A stretch of DNA of 23,565 nucleotides from CAYYNP01 sp964472545 (GTDB lineage: Bacteria; Planctomycetota; Planctomycetia; Pirellulales; Thermoguttaceae). The stretch spans positions 1 to 23,565 of the forward strand of contig CAYYNP010000151.1 of assembly GCA_964472545.1 (NCBI GenBank), written 5' to 3'. The translations under genes and the position numbers were made by a program. Positions 15,423 through 23,565 of this stretch are shown here, piece after piece; positions within the stretch are counted from its first letter, which is position 1; each line of letters opens with the position of its first letter. The notes beneath the pieces were generated by a model. It saw only the letters and a list, made by a program, of their open reading frames with translations, had not been told where the DNA came from and searched no databases.

Positions 15423-15543
15423 CACAAAGCCGCGACCGGTGGTCGCGCCCGTCGCTACGACCCCGTCCCGCAACCGCGCGCGACGTCCCAAGCGGTGGCG
15501 ATTGCCGACGACGCGGGGCGCGACCGCCGGTCGCGGCTTTGTG
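15423..15543. repeat. Palindromic repeat with 28-bp arms (CACAAAGCCGCGACCGG family), possible terminator region
   Basis: CACAAAGCCGCGACCGG... at 15423-15450 is the reverse complement of 15516-15543, with one mismatch in 28. The 65-nt centre is GC-rich and holds no gene. The element starts 2 bp after the stop codon of the giant gene, so its transcript end would fold into a long hairpin. The sequence is unrelated to the other palindromes here. Confidence 0.9.
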
Positions 15544-15587
15544 AGCGAAAACCACTCCGGCCCCCAAAGCGTGGGGCTTGGGCCGTC

Positions 15588-15616
15588 TTGGCAGCTCTTG
15601 GCGAACGTTGTAGATT
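15588..15616 (+). promoter_or_regulatory. Candidate sigma70-like promoter for the SNF2 helicase gene
   Basis: TTGGCA (15588-15593), a 17-bp spacer and TAGATT (15611-15616) match the TTGACA and TATAAT consensus at 5 of 6 and 4 of 6 positions. Transcription from about 15623 would give a leader of about 48 nt with the GGGAGGA ribosome binding site at 15659-15665. This is a pattern match only. Confidence 0.45.
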
Positions 15617-15670
15617 GACGCGATCCACACGGACCGAAAGGGCCGCCAGATCGCCAACGGGAGGAACACG

Positions 15671-18166
15671 ATGTCACCTCGAGCGAAGCCTACTGCCGGG
15701 ACAACCAGGAAGACTGCGAAGAAGACGTCGAGACGGAAGACGCCGAAAAAGCGCAAGCTCTCTCGGCTACGCAAGCCGGAGGACATGTTGCTCGAGGACT
15801 GGCAGGTAGCGTTGCGGCGGGAATACGGCCGCCAGCAGAAGTTCCGGCTGAAGAACGTTGGCCAGGAGCCGATCTTCTCCGACTTCGAGGTGACCAATCC
15901 CGAGTCGGGCGGGACCTATCGCGTGGCGATCCGCGGGGCGGCGTTGGGCGAGAACTTCTGTAGCTGCCCCGATTTCGCCGTCAACACGCTGGGCACCTGC
16001 AAGCACATCGAGTTCACGCTGGGGAAAGTGGGCCGCAAACGCGGAGGCAAGGCGGCGCTGGCCTTGGGGTTCACGCCCGACTACAGCCAGGTCTATCTGC
16101 ACTACGGTGCCCGGCGCGAGGCGGTCTTTCGCCCCGGCACGGAGTGCCCCGCGGCGCTGCGGACCTACGCCAAACGCTTCTTCGACGCGCAGCAACGGCT
16201 GAAGCCCGACGCGTACGGGCGGTTCCACAACTTCCTCAAGCGCGCCTCTGCGGCCGGGCACGAGTTCCGCTGCTACGACGATGCGCTGGCGTTTATCGCC
16301 CAGGTCCGTGACGCGGCGGCCCTGAAGCAACGAATCGCCAAGGCCTTTCCGCGCGGGTCGCGAAGTGCCGCAATGGGCAAACTACTCAAGGCGAACCTCT
16401 ATCCGTACCAGCGCGAAGGGGCCCTGTTCGCCGCCCGGGCCGGACGCTGCCTGATTGCCGACGACATGGGCCTGGGCAAGACGATCCAGGCCATCGCCGC
16501 GGCGGAGATCCTTTCGCAGTGTGCGGGCATCGAGCGGGTGCTGGTCGTCTCGCCCACCTCGCTGAAGCATCAATGGAAGCAGGAGATCGAGAAGTTTGCC
16601 GATCGTGAGGCGCTGGTCGTCGAGGGCCTCAAGCCGCGCCGCGAGGAGCTCTACGCCGAGGAGTCGTTCTACAAGCTGACCAACTACGACGTGATCCACC
16701 GCGACCTCGACGCCATCCGCCGTTGGCAGCCGGACCTGGTGATCCTCGACGAGGCCCAGCGGATCAAGAACTGGAAGACGCGAACGGCCCAGGCCGTCAA
16801 GCGGCTCGATTCGCAGTATGCGCTGGTGTTGACCGGCACGCCGTTGGAGAACCGGCTGGAGGAACTGCACTCGATCGTCGAGTTCGTCGACCGTTTTCGC
16901 CTGGGGCCGATGTTCCGCTTCCTGGCCGAGCATCAGCACGTCGACGAGACCGGCCGCGTGGTGGGCTATCGGCGGCTTTCGACGATCTCCGAAACGCTCG
17001 AGCCGATCCTCGTGCGGCGGACCAAAGACAAGGTACTCAAGGATCTGCCCGAGCGGATGGACAAGCGGTTCTTCGTGCCGATGACGCCGCAGCAGATGGA
17101 GCATCACAGCGAAAATGGGGAGATTGTGGCCCGCGTGGTGGCCAAGTGGCGGAGGTTCGGTTTCTTGCGTGAGGCCGACCAGCGGCGGATGCAGATCGCC
17201 CTGCAGCGGATGCGGATGTCGTGCAACAGCACGTTTCTGTTGGACCAGTCGACCGATCACGGCGTGAAGGCCGACGAGTTGCTCGACGTGCTCTCCGACG
17301 TGTTTGAAGAGCCGGACTCGAAGGTGGTGATCTTCAGCCAGTGGCTGCGGATGCACGAGTTGGTCGTGCGACGCGTTGCCAAGCGCAACTGGGAGCACGT
17401 GATGTTCCACGGCCGCGTGCCGAGCCCGAAACGCAAGCACCTGGTCCGCCAGTTCAAGGAGGATCCCAACTGCCGACTGTTTCTGGCGACCGACGCCGGC
17501 GGCGTGGGATTGAACCTGCAAAACGCCAGCGCGGTGGTCAACCTCGACCAACCGTGGAACCCGGCCGTGCTCGAGCAGCGGATCGGGCGCGTCCACCGCC
17601 TGGGCCAGAATCGGCCGGTCCGGGTGGTGCATTTCATTTCGCAGGGCACGATTGAGGAGGGCATGCTCGGCTTGCTGGCGTTCAAGACGGCCATGTTCCG
17701 CGGCGTGCTCGACGACGGCAAGGACGAAGTCTTCCTCGGCGGCACGCGGCTGAAGCGGTTCATGGAGTCGGTCGAGAAGGCCACCGAGTCGATCCCGCAA
17801 TCGATGCCGCAGCAGGAGGAGCCGCAACTTGCCGAGCCGCAGCGCTCGGGATCGGCGGCTGCCGCCGGGCCGCTCGAAGCGGCCGACGTGGCCCGGGCCG
17901 CGCAGTCGGCGGCGCCCGCACCGGAGCAAGCCTGGAGCGACGTACTTTCCGCCGGGATGTCGCTGTTGGACAAGCTCGGCCAAGCACTGGGCAGCAGCCA
18001 ACCGCAGTCGACCGGCAAAGGCGGCGGTTCGTCCCTCTCGCTGCCCGGCTCGTTGGTCGCCCGCGACGAGCAGACCGGTCAGCCGTACCTGAAGCTACCC
18101 ATGCCGGAACCGGCGGCGATGCAGAAGATCGTCGATCTGCTCGGGATTTTGACCAAAGGGAAGTGA
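15671..18166 (+). CDS. SNF2-family helicase with N-terminal SWIM zinc finger
   Basis: An 831-residue protein starting at an ATG 5-6 nt after GGGAGGA. Residues 1-40 are highly basic (Lys/Arg/Thr/Pro) and could bind nucleic acid. A SWIM zinc finger follows: Cys97-x-Cys99-x10-Cys110-x-His112 (FCSCPDF...TCKH). The ATPase core has motif I DDMGLGKT (Lys270), motif II DEAQ (360-363), motif III LTGTPLENRLEEL, and in the second RecA lobe VIFSQW, ATDAGGVGLNLQ and QRIGRVHRLGQ (636-646). All key residues are intact, so it should be an active ATP-dependent DNA translocase. Bacterial SWIM-SNF2 proteins (HepA/RapA-like group) are thought to remodel protein-DNA or transcription complexes. After about residue 700 an Ala/Glu/Gln/Ser-rich linker leads to a hydrophobic C-terminal helix (AAMQKIVDLLGIL). 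It appears to be a single-gene transcription unit. Confidence 0.96.
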   Translation: MSPRAKPTAGTTRKTAKKTSRRKTPKKRKLSRLRKPEDMLLEDWQVALRREYGRQQKFRLKNVGQEPIFSDFEVTNPESGGTYRVAIRGAALGENFCSCPDFAVNTLGTCKHIEFTLGKVGRKRGGKAALALGFTPDYSQVYLHYGARREAVFRPGTECPAALRTYAKRFFDAQQRLKPDAYGRFHNFLKRASAAGHEFRCYDDALAFIAQVRDAAALKQRIAKAFPRGSRSAAMGKLLKANLYPYQREGALFAARAGRCLIADDMGLGKTIQAIAAAEILSQCAGIERVLVVSPTSLKHQWKQEIEKFADREALVVEGLKPRREELYAEESFYKLTNYDVIHRDLDAIRRWQPDLVILDEAQRIKNWKTRTAQAVKRLDSQYALVLTGTPLENRLEELHSIVEFVDRFRLGPMFRFLAEHQHVDETGRVVGYRRLSTISETLEPILVRRTKDKVLKDLPERMDKRFFVPMTPQQMEHHSENGEIVARVVAKWRRFGFLREADQRRMQIALQRMRMSCNSTFLLDQSTDHGVKADELLDVLSDVFEEPDSKVVIFSQWLRMHELVVRRVAKRNWEHVMFHGRVPSPKRKHLVRQFKEDPNCRLFLATDAGGVGLNLQNASAVVNLDQPWNPAVLEQRIGRVHRLGQNRPVRVVHFISQGTIEEGMLGLLAFKTAMFRGVLDDGKDEVFLGGTRLKRFMESVEKATESIPQSMPQQEEPQLAEPQRSGSAAAAGPLEAADVARAAQSAAPAPEQAWSDVLSAGMSLLDKLGQALGSSQPQSTGKGGGSSLSLPGSLVARDEQTGQPYLKLPMPEPAAMQKIVDLLGILTKGK

Positions 18167-18305
18167 CGTCGCGCGCATGGCCGATGGGCATGCGGCGGCT
18201 CGTCAGGGCTTCGGTTTTTCGGCAGACTGCTGCGGCGCGAGCCGCTCGCACGTCAATTCTCATCAAAGGCGAAACCGGCGACGAGCCGCCGCACTCCGAA
18301 GAAAT

Positions 18306-18342
18306 CCCCCCAACGCGGGGGTGCCGGCGGACTGCCGGCGCC
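18306..18342. repeat. Twin GC-rich hairpins, possible terminator or dispersed repeat
   Basis: CCCCC/GGGGG (about 18306-18310 with 18317-18321) forms one stem. Alternatively GGTGCCGGC (18320-18328) pairs with GCCGGCGCC (18334-18342) over 9 bp, including a G-T pair, around GGACT. The two overlap at their junction. The hairpins lie about 140 bp past the SNF2 stop and just upstream of the promoter-like segment of the next gene, so they might isolate the two transcription units. Confidence 0.55.
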
Positions 18343-18364
18343 TAAAGCTTGCAGTGCCAAGAAG

Positions 18365-18393
18365 TTGCACAATTATTAGCTTCTTGCGATAAT
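18365..18393 (+). promoter_or_regulatory. Candidate promoter of the LEPR-XLL/CotH gene
   Basis: TTGCAC (18365-18370), 17 bp and GATAAT (18388-18393) form a sigma70-like pair, with the -10 box matching at 5 of 6 positions and the -35 box at 3 of 6. It is the most AT-rich stretch of the gap. Transcription from about 18400 would leave a leader of 85-95 nt. Short inverted repeats overlap the boxes: CAAGAAG/CTTCTTG (18358-18364, 18380-18386) and CAATTAT/ATAATTG (18370-18376, 18389-18395). These could be an operator. Confidence 0.5.
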
Positions 18394-18486
18394 TGAACCT
18401 GATCCGTGGTCGCCACGGGGAGCCGATTTTCCACGGCGATCCGCCGCCGGGCTCACGGGACGGCCCCTTGTCTGTTGGTTCAGGAG

Positions 18487-21400
18487 ATGGTCGAAGTGCG
18501 CAGTTCGCGAAAGACGACGACACCCGCCAAACGCCGCCACCGCTTTGCCTTCGAGGCTCTCGAGCCGCGCGTGATGCTCGACGCCGGGCCGTTGCGGATC
18601 AATGAGTTTCTGGCGATCAACAACAACGGATTGCAGGACGCCGACGGCCAACGCTCGGACTGGATCGAAATCCACAATCCCACCGCGGGTCCGGTCGACC
18701 TCGAGGGATGGTGCCTTACCGACCAGGCGGCCAACCCGACAAAATGGCAATTTCCCTCCGTCATGCTCAACGGGGGCGACCACTTGACGGTCTTCGCCTC
18801 GAGCAAAGACCGCACCGGGGACGAGTTGCACACCAACTTCAAGCTCGACGGCGACGGTGAGTACCTCGCGCTAGTTCAGCCCGACGGCACTACGATCGCG
18901 CACCAGTTCGCCCCCGAGTATCCGCCGCAGGTGGCCGACGTTTCTTTCGGGGCCGGCTCAATGACGCAGGTCGGCGACGTGCTGCTGCACGACGAGGCGC
19001 CGGTGCGCGTGCTGGTCCCGGACTGGCAAGTGCCCGACACGATCGGGCAGACGTGGACCGAGGTGGACTTCGACGACTCGTCGTGGATCGCCGGCGACTC
19101 CGGCGTAGGCTACGACCAAGATCCCGACTACGGGCCGTACATCCTGACCGACGTCGAAGATCAGATGGTCAATTTTCAGACGACCGTCTACGTGCGCCAG
19201 AGGTTCCACGTCGGCGACGCGGACGCCTACACGGCACTGAAGCTGCGGCTGCGCTATGAAGACGGCTTCGCGGCCTATCTCAACGGCGAGTTGATCGAGA
19301 GCGACAACATCTCCGATCCGCAAAGCAACATCGCCAACGCCCCCCGGGGCCGCGACGACAACCTGGCGATGGTCTACCGCGAGTTCGACGTCTCGGCGTA
19401 CGTGGGTCTGCTCCAGCCCGGCGATAACGTGCTGGCGATCCACGGAGTGAACAAGTCGTCGCGTTCGACCGACATGCTGATCCAGGCCGAACTGGCGGGT
19501 GATCGGGCTTTGGACTTCGGCGAAGTCTACTTCGAGGACCCCTCGCCGGGCGAAGTCAACTCGGGCGGGGCCCTGGGGAAAGTGGCCGATACGAAGTTCA
19601 GTGTCGACCGCGGCATCTTCGCGGATTCCGAGGGACTTTCCTTCCCGGTCGAAATTACGACCAAGACCGACGGCGCCGAAATCCGCTACACCACCGACGG
19701 CACGCCGCCGACCGCCACCACCGGCACGGTCTACACGGGACCGATCCTGATCGACCAAACCACCAACTTGCGGGCGGCGGCCTACAAGCCGGGCTACATC
19801 TCAAGCAACGTCGATACGCAAACGTATCTGTTCCTCGACGATATTCTGCAGCGAACCAATGCCGGGTTGCCCGGAAGCTGGGGCAGCCACGGGCCCGACT
19901 ATGCCATGGACCCGGCGATCGTCGACGACGTGATGACCGACGGCAACGGCCAGACGTTTACCGTGGCCGACGCGCTCTTGGCCATCCCCACGATCTCGCT
20001 CGCGCTGGATATGGACGACTTCCTGGGGACCGGAGGGTTGTCGATTTACCGGAACGGCCAGGGCGTGCCGGCGGCCGTTTCCACCGAGATGATCTACCCC
20101 GACGGCAGCCAGGGGTTTCAACTCAACGCGTCGGTGCAGATCCAAGGCGGCAGCAGCGTAAACCGTTGGAAGTCGGACAAGCTCTCGATGCGGCTGAAGT
20201 TCTGGGAGCCTTTCGGCCCGACCAAGCTCGACTTCCCGCTCTTCGGCGACGACCAAGCCGACCGCTTCGATACGCTAATTCTCGACGCCCGGCTGAATCA
20301 GGCCTGGCACTATAGCGGCGGCTCGTCGCCGGCCAGCCAGCGGCGATATGCCCAATACACCCGCGACCAATACGTGGCCGATATCCAACAGGCGCTCGGC
20401 GGCACCGCCCCGCACGGATTCCCGGCGCACGTCTACGTCAACGGAATCTACTGGGGGATCTACGGCCTGCACGAGCGTCCCGACGAGAGCTTCACCCGGG
20501 AGTATCTCGGCGGCGAGAAGGACGACTATTACGTCATCAAGCATCGGGCACAACTGAATTCGGTGCTCAATCCGGAACCGACAACGGATCCTGCCGGCGC
20601 TAACCGCGCGCTGAACGACTTTCGGGCGATGTGCAGCTTGAGCAATCTCTCGACCGCCGCCGGCTACGCCCAGATGCAGCAGTACCTCGACGTGCCGGAT
20701 TTCATCGACTACATGATCACCAACTTCTACGTGGGCAATACCGACTGGTCGCACCAGAACTGGTACGCCAGCCGCAACTTCGTCGACCCCGACGGCCGTT
20801 GGCGATTCCACAGTTGGGACCCCGAGCATTCATTGAAGGGCACGACGGATAACGTTACCGGCAAGAACCAAAGCAACTCGCCGACCGGTTTGCATCAGCG
20901 GCTAACGGCCAACGCAGAATATCGCATGCTTTTCGCCGACCGCCTGCACCGCCACTTCTTCAACGACGGCCACCTCACGCCCGAGGGCGCCGCGGCGTTG
21001 TATCAGATCCGCCTCGACGAACTCGATCGGGCCGTGGCGGCCGAGTCGGCCCGCTGGGGCGACAATCAGGAGGCCGAGTCGGGGACCACATTCACCCGCG
21101 GCCAACATTGGATCGCCGAACGCGACCGGCTGCTGAACACCTACTTCCCCACGCGAACGAACACCGTACTGGGGCAACTCTCCAGCAGAGGGCTGTACCC
21201 TAACGTCGACGCGCCCGTGTTCGAGGTCAACGGTTCCTACGGCCACGGCGGCGAACTGCTCGACGGCGACGTGCTGAGCGTCACTGCCGATGCGGGCAAC
21301 ACGATCTACTACACGCTCGACGGTTCCGACCCCCGGCTGTCGGGCGGGGCGGCCAATCCCGCGGCGATCGCCGTTTCGACTGGGGCGGCGATTCCGCTTG

Positions 21401-23565
21401 GCGAATCGACGCTCGTCAAGAGCCGCGCTCGCTTGGGCAGTACGTTCAGCGCGCTGAACGAGGCGCAGTATTTTCGCGGCGTGCCGGCCACGGCGGAGAA
21501 CCTGGCGATCGCCGAGATTAACTACAACCCGCATGCCCCCACCGCCGCCGAATTGGCCACGCAGCCGGATGCCGACGACGACTTCGGCAACGACGACTTC
21601 GAGTGGGTCGAGTTGCTCAATACGAGCGACACCGAGACGATCGACCTGGCCGGCGTGCAATTCACAACGGGCCTGATCTTCGACTTCACCGGCAGCAATG
21701 TCGATGAACTGGGACCGGGCGATCGGGTGGTCGTGGTTCGCGACGCGGCGGCCTTTGCGGCCCGATACGGCGACCTCGACAACGTCGCCGGCGTCTATGA
21801 GAACAACCTGCTCAACCGCGGCGAAGAGATCACGTTGGTGAGCGACTGGACCGGCGAGACGATCCATCGCTTCGCCTACAACGACGCCGGAAGCTGGCCG
21901 GGCCGGGCCGACGGCAAAGGAGCCACGCTCGAATTGGCCGATCCGGCCGGCAGCGCGTCGGCCGATTACGCCAACGGCATGAGCTGGAACAGCAGCAGCA
22001 GCTACGGCGGTACGCCCGGCGAAGGGCCCGCGGCGGAAGTCGGCGTGGTGGTCAACGAGGTGCTCACGCACACCGACATGCCCGCGGTCGACGCGATCGA
22101 ACTGCACAACCTGACCGATCGGCCGATCGACGTCGGCGGCTGGTACCTCAGCGACGCTTGGGGCGGACCGGACGACGACACGGCCGGCTATCACAAGTTC
22201 CGCATTCCCGTCGGCACCCAGATCGACGTCGGCGGCTACACGGTCTTCTACGAAGGCCACTACGAAGACCAGACGCTGGCATTCGCCGAGAACGAGTTCG
22301 GCGGCCTCGACGGCTTCGCGCTCGACGGGGCCGACGGCGACGACGTCTGGCTGATGGAGGCCGACCCCGCGGGCAACCTCACCCGCTTTGCCGACCACGT
22401 CGAGTTCGGCGCCGCCGCCCGGGGCGAATCGATCGGGCGCTGGCCCAATGCCACCGGGAAGCTCTTCCCCATGGAAGAGGTGACGCTCGGCGACGTCAAC
22501 GGCGATCCGCGCATCGGGCCGGTGATCATCAGCGAAGTGATGTACCATCCGGCCGAAGGCGACCCGGCCGGCGACGAGTTTGTCGAACTTTACAACCCCA
22601 CCGGCCAGAGCGTGCCGTTGTTCGACCCGGCCCATGCGGCCAACACCTGGCGGCTAGACGGCACCGGGTTCGATTTCCCCCAGGACGCCACGATCCCGGC
22701 CGGCGGCGTGGCGTTGGTCGTCTCCGGCGATCCGGCCGCCTTCCGCACGACGTACGGCGTGCCCGGCGACGTGCAGGTCTTCGGGCCGTTCTCGGGCCGG
22801 TTGGACAACGCGGGCGAGCGGCTGCAACTGATGAAGCCCGACGAGCCGAACGTCGAGCCGGCGTTGGTGCCGTATCTGCTGGTCGATGAGATCAACTACG
22901 AGCCCGACGGCGTCTGGCCGGCCACGGCCGACGGGCAGGGCGATTCGCTGCACCGGACGGCCGTCGACAGCGGCGGCAACTACCGCGACAGTTGGCAGGC
23001 CGCCGCGCCCACGCCCGGCGAGGTGGCGTTGCGGCAGACGATGGTGGTGGGCCGGGAGATCTTCTACAACCACTCGTCGTTCGACGGCAACGACGCGAGC
23101 GCCTCGGCGGCCGACGACGCGGCGATTGCCCCGGACAAAACGGCCCTTCTGCCCGGCGACGCGGCCTCGCTGGCCAACTACACCAACTACAGCCTGGGCA
23201 TCAACGGGATCATGGTCGACGTGGCCGATCTGCCGCCGGAGGTGACGCCGGGGATCGACGATTTTGCCTTTCGCGTGGGGAACAACAGCGATCCGGCCTC
23301 CTGGGCCCTGGGGCCGGTTCCGGCGTCGGTCACCGTTCGTCGAGGTGCCGGGGCGAATGGCTCCGACCGCGTGACGATCGTGTTTGCCGACTATGCCGTG
23401 CAGAAGCAGTGGCTCGAAGTCACGGTCGTTGCAGCCAACTTGGAGCTTTTGGCCGACGACGTCTTCTACTTCGGCAACGCCGTGGCCGAGGCCGGCAATT
23501 CCGCGGCGAATACCCAGGTGACCACTACTGACCTGCTGCTGGCGCGGAACAACCCCCGTAACTTC
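18487..23565 (+). CDS. Giant exported LEPR-XLL protein with lamin-tail, chitobiase-like and CotH kinase-like domains (3' truncated)
   Basis: The frame is open to the right edge; 1693 codons are visible. The ATG at 18487 directly abuts AGGAG (18482-18486), so the GTG at 18496, 9 nt further on, may be the real start. Residues 1-32 are basic, then FEALEPRVMLDA, the LEPR-XLL motif of planctomycete surface proteins. Next come a lamin-tail domain (about 36-145, LRINEFLAIN...WIEIHNP), a jelly-roll-like domain (about 179-340) and a chitobiase-C-like domain (about 371-448, AEIRYTTDGTPPT). A CotH kinase-like domain follows (about 546-800: VQIQGGSS, GWGI-type YWGIYGLHERPD, HSWDPEHSL with Asp778). After it are a second chitobiase-C-like domain (about 909-997), and lamin-tail domains near 1006, 1185 and 1345 with a related segment at 1464. 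The last region (about 1519 on) ends in LLLARNNPRNF, of the type that often precedes dockerin-like calcium sites. Probably cell-surface; kinase activity is unproven. Confidence 0.93.
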   Translation, partial: MVEVRSSRKTTTPAKRRHRFAFEALEPRVMLDAGPLRINEFLAINNNGLQDADGQRSDWIEIHNPTAGPVDLEGWCLTDQAANPTKWQFPSVMLNGGDHLTVFASSKDRTGDELHTNFKLDGDGEYLALVQPDGTTIAHQFAPEYPPQVADVSFGAGSMTQVGDVLLHDEAPVRVLVPDWQVPDTIGQTWTEVDFDDSSWIAGDSGVGYDQDPDYGPYILTDVEDQMVNFQTTVYVRQRFHVGDADAYTALKLRLRYEDGFAAYLNGELIESDNISDPQSNIANAPRGRDDNLAMVYREFDVSAYVGLLQPGDNVLAIHGVNKSSRSTDMLIQAELAGDRALDFGEVYFEDPSPGEVNSGGALGKVADTKFSVDRGIFADSEGLSFPVEITTKTDGAEIRYTTDGTPPTATTGTVYTGPILIDQTTNLRAAAYKPGYISSNVDTQTYLFLDDILQRTNAGLPGSWGSHGPDYAMDPAIVDDVMTDGNGQTFTVADALLAIPTISLALDMDDFLGTGGLSIYRNGQGVPAAVSTEMIYPDGSQGFQLNASVQIQGGSSVNRWKSDKLSMRLKFWEPFGPTKLDFPLFGDDQADRFDTLILDARLNQAWHYSGGSSPASQRRYAQYTRDQYVADIQQALGGTAPHGFPAHVYVNGIYWGIYGLHERPDESFTREYLGGEKDDYYVIKHRAQLNSVLNPEPTTDPAGANRALNDFRAMCSLSNLSTAAGYAQMQQYLDVPDFIDYMITNFYVGNTDWSHQNWYASRNFVDPDGRWRFHSWDPEHSLKGTTDNVTGKNQSNSPTGLHQRLTANAEYRMLFADRLHRHFFNDGHLTPEGAAALYQIRLDELDRAVAAESARWGDNQEAESGTTFTRGQHWIAERDRLLNTYFPTRTNTVLGQLSSRGLYPNVDAPVFEVNGSYGHGGELLDGDVLSVTADAGNTIYYTLDGSDPRLSGGAANPAAIAVSTGAAIPLGESTLVKSRARLGSTFSALNEAQYFRGVPATAENLAIAEINYNPHAPTAAELATQPDADDDFGNDDFEWVELLNTSDTETIDLAGVQFTTGLIFDFTGSNVDELGPGDRVVVVRDAAAFAARYGDLDNVAGVYENNLLNRGEEITLVSDWTGETIHRFAYNDAGSWPGRADGKGATLELADPAGSASADYANGMSWNSSSSYGGTPGEGPAAEVGVVVNEVLTHTDMPAVDAIELHNLTDRPIDVGGWYLSDAWGGPDDDTAGYHKFRIPVGTQIDVGGYTVFYEGHYEDQTLAFAENEFGGLDGFALDGADGDDVWLMEADPAGNLTRFADHVEFGAAARGESIGRWPNATGKLFPMEEVTLGDVNGDPRIGPVIISEVMYHPAEGDPAGDEFVELYNPTGQSVPLFDPAHAANTWRLDGTGFDFPQDATIPAGGVALVVSGDPAAFRTTYGVPGDVQVFGPFSGRLDNAGERLQLMKPDEPNVEPALVPYLLVDEINYEPDGVWPATADGQGDSLHRTAVDSGGNYRDSWQAAAPTPGEVALRQTMVVGREIFYNHSSFDGNDASASAADDAAIAPDKTALLPGDAASLANYTNYSLGINGIMVDVADLPPEVTPGIDDFAFRVGNNSDPASWALGPVPASVTVRRGAGANGSDRVTIVFADYAVQKQWLEVTVVAANLELLADDVFYFGNAVAEAGNSAANTQVTTTDLLLARNNPRNF

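Larger units (their letters stand above)
18167..18486. other. 320-bp intergenic region with GC hairpins and a promoter-like AT-rich segment
   Basis: The first part (18167-18300) shows no gene. It is followed by two adjacent GC-rich hairpins (18306-18342) and an AT-rich segment (18358-18395) that carries both a promoter-like pair and overlapping short stems. The last part (18396-18486) would be the leader of the LEPR-XLL gene, with AGGAG at 18482-18486. Confidence 0.6.

Noticed and set aside
20902..22635. Long antisense open frame (577 codons) opposite the LEPR-XLL gene
   Set aside because: It mirrors the codon structure of the plus-strand gene, has no recognisable domain, and the plus-strand frame carries clear lamin-tail domains.

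Overview
The window looks like chromosomal DNA from a GC-rich planctomycete, most likely Pirellulales-like. The reasons are a giant exported protein with an LEPR-XLL N-terminus, CotH and lamin-tail domains, tetraheme cytochromes next to a Tat-exported aldo/keto reductase, and many intergenic palindromes of several families. This placement is inferred from gene content; no rRNA or tRNA gene was seen.

Layout. At the left edge (3-650, +) is the C-terminal part of an N6-adenine DNA methyltransferase-like protein, cut by the window. An exported TPR protein with a Pro-rich tail follows (920-2095, +), then a radical SAM/SPASM protein (2383-3621, +). A paired-hairpin element (3631-3684) separates it from a convergent minus-strand redox cluster: two tandem paralogous tetraheme c-type cytochromes (5339-5935 and 4589-5242) and an FdnH/HybA-like 4x[4Fe-4S] protein with a C-terminal membrane helix (3681-4592). 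The last two genes overlap by ATGA. Upstream on the same strand is a Tat-signal aldo/keto reductase-like protein (6217-7434). The gap between it and the cytochromes is almost entirely palindromic repeats.

On the plus strand, a giant polytopic membrane protein of about 2514 residues (7877-15421) starts with one membrane helix and a double CPxCG-type zinc ribbon. It contains diverged internal repeats of about 270 residues. It is followed by a 28-bp-arm palindrome, a SWIM/SNF2 helicase (15671-18166), a promoter-like region with hairpins, and an LEPR-XLL/lamin-tail/CotH surface protein (18487 to the right edge, truncated).

The most unusual signal is the palindromic repeats. One family (GGGTGGCTGG...AGCGCAGCGAG...CCCCAG) appears as a single arm at 5270-5302, as a full palindrome at 7596-7671, and as an in-frame palindrome inside the giant membrane-protein gene at 12184-12269. 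In that gene the spacing between internal repeats is about 20-27 codons longer in the interval holding the palindrome than in the next two. This fits a mobile palindrome that entered and was kept within a coding sequence. The redox genes look like an electron-transfer chain without its catalytic subunit. No complete, recognisable new defence or metabolic system could be demonstrated.
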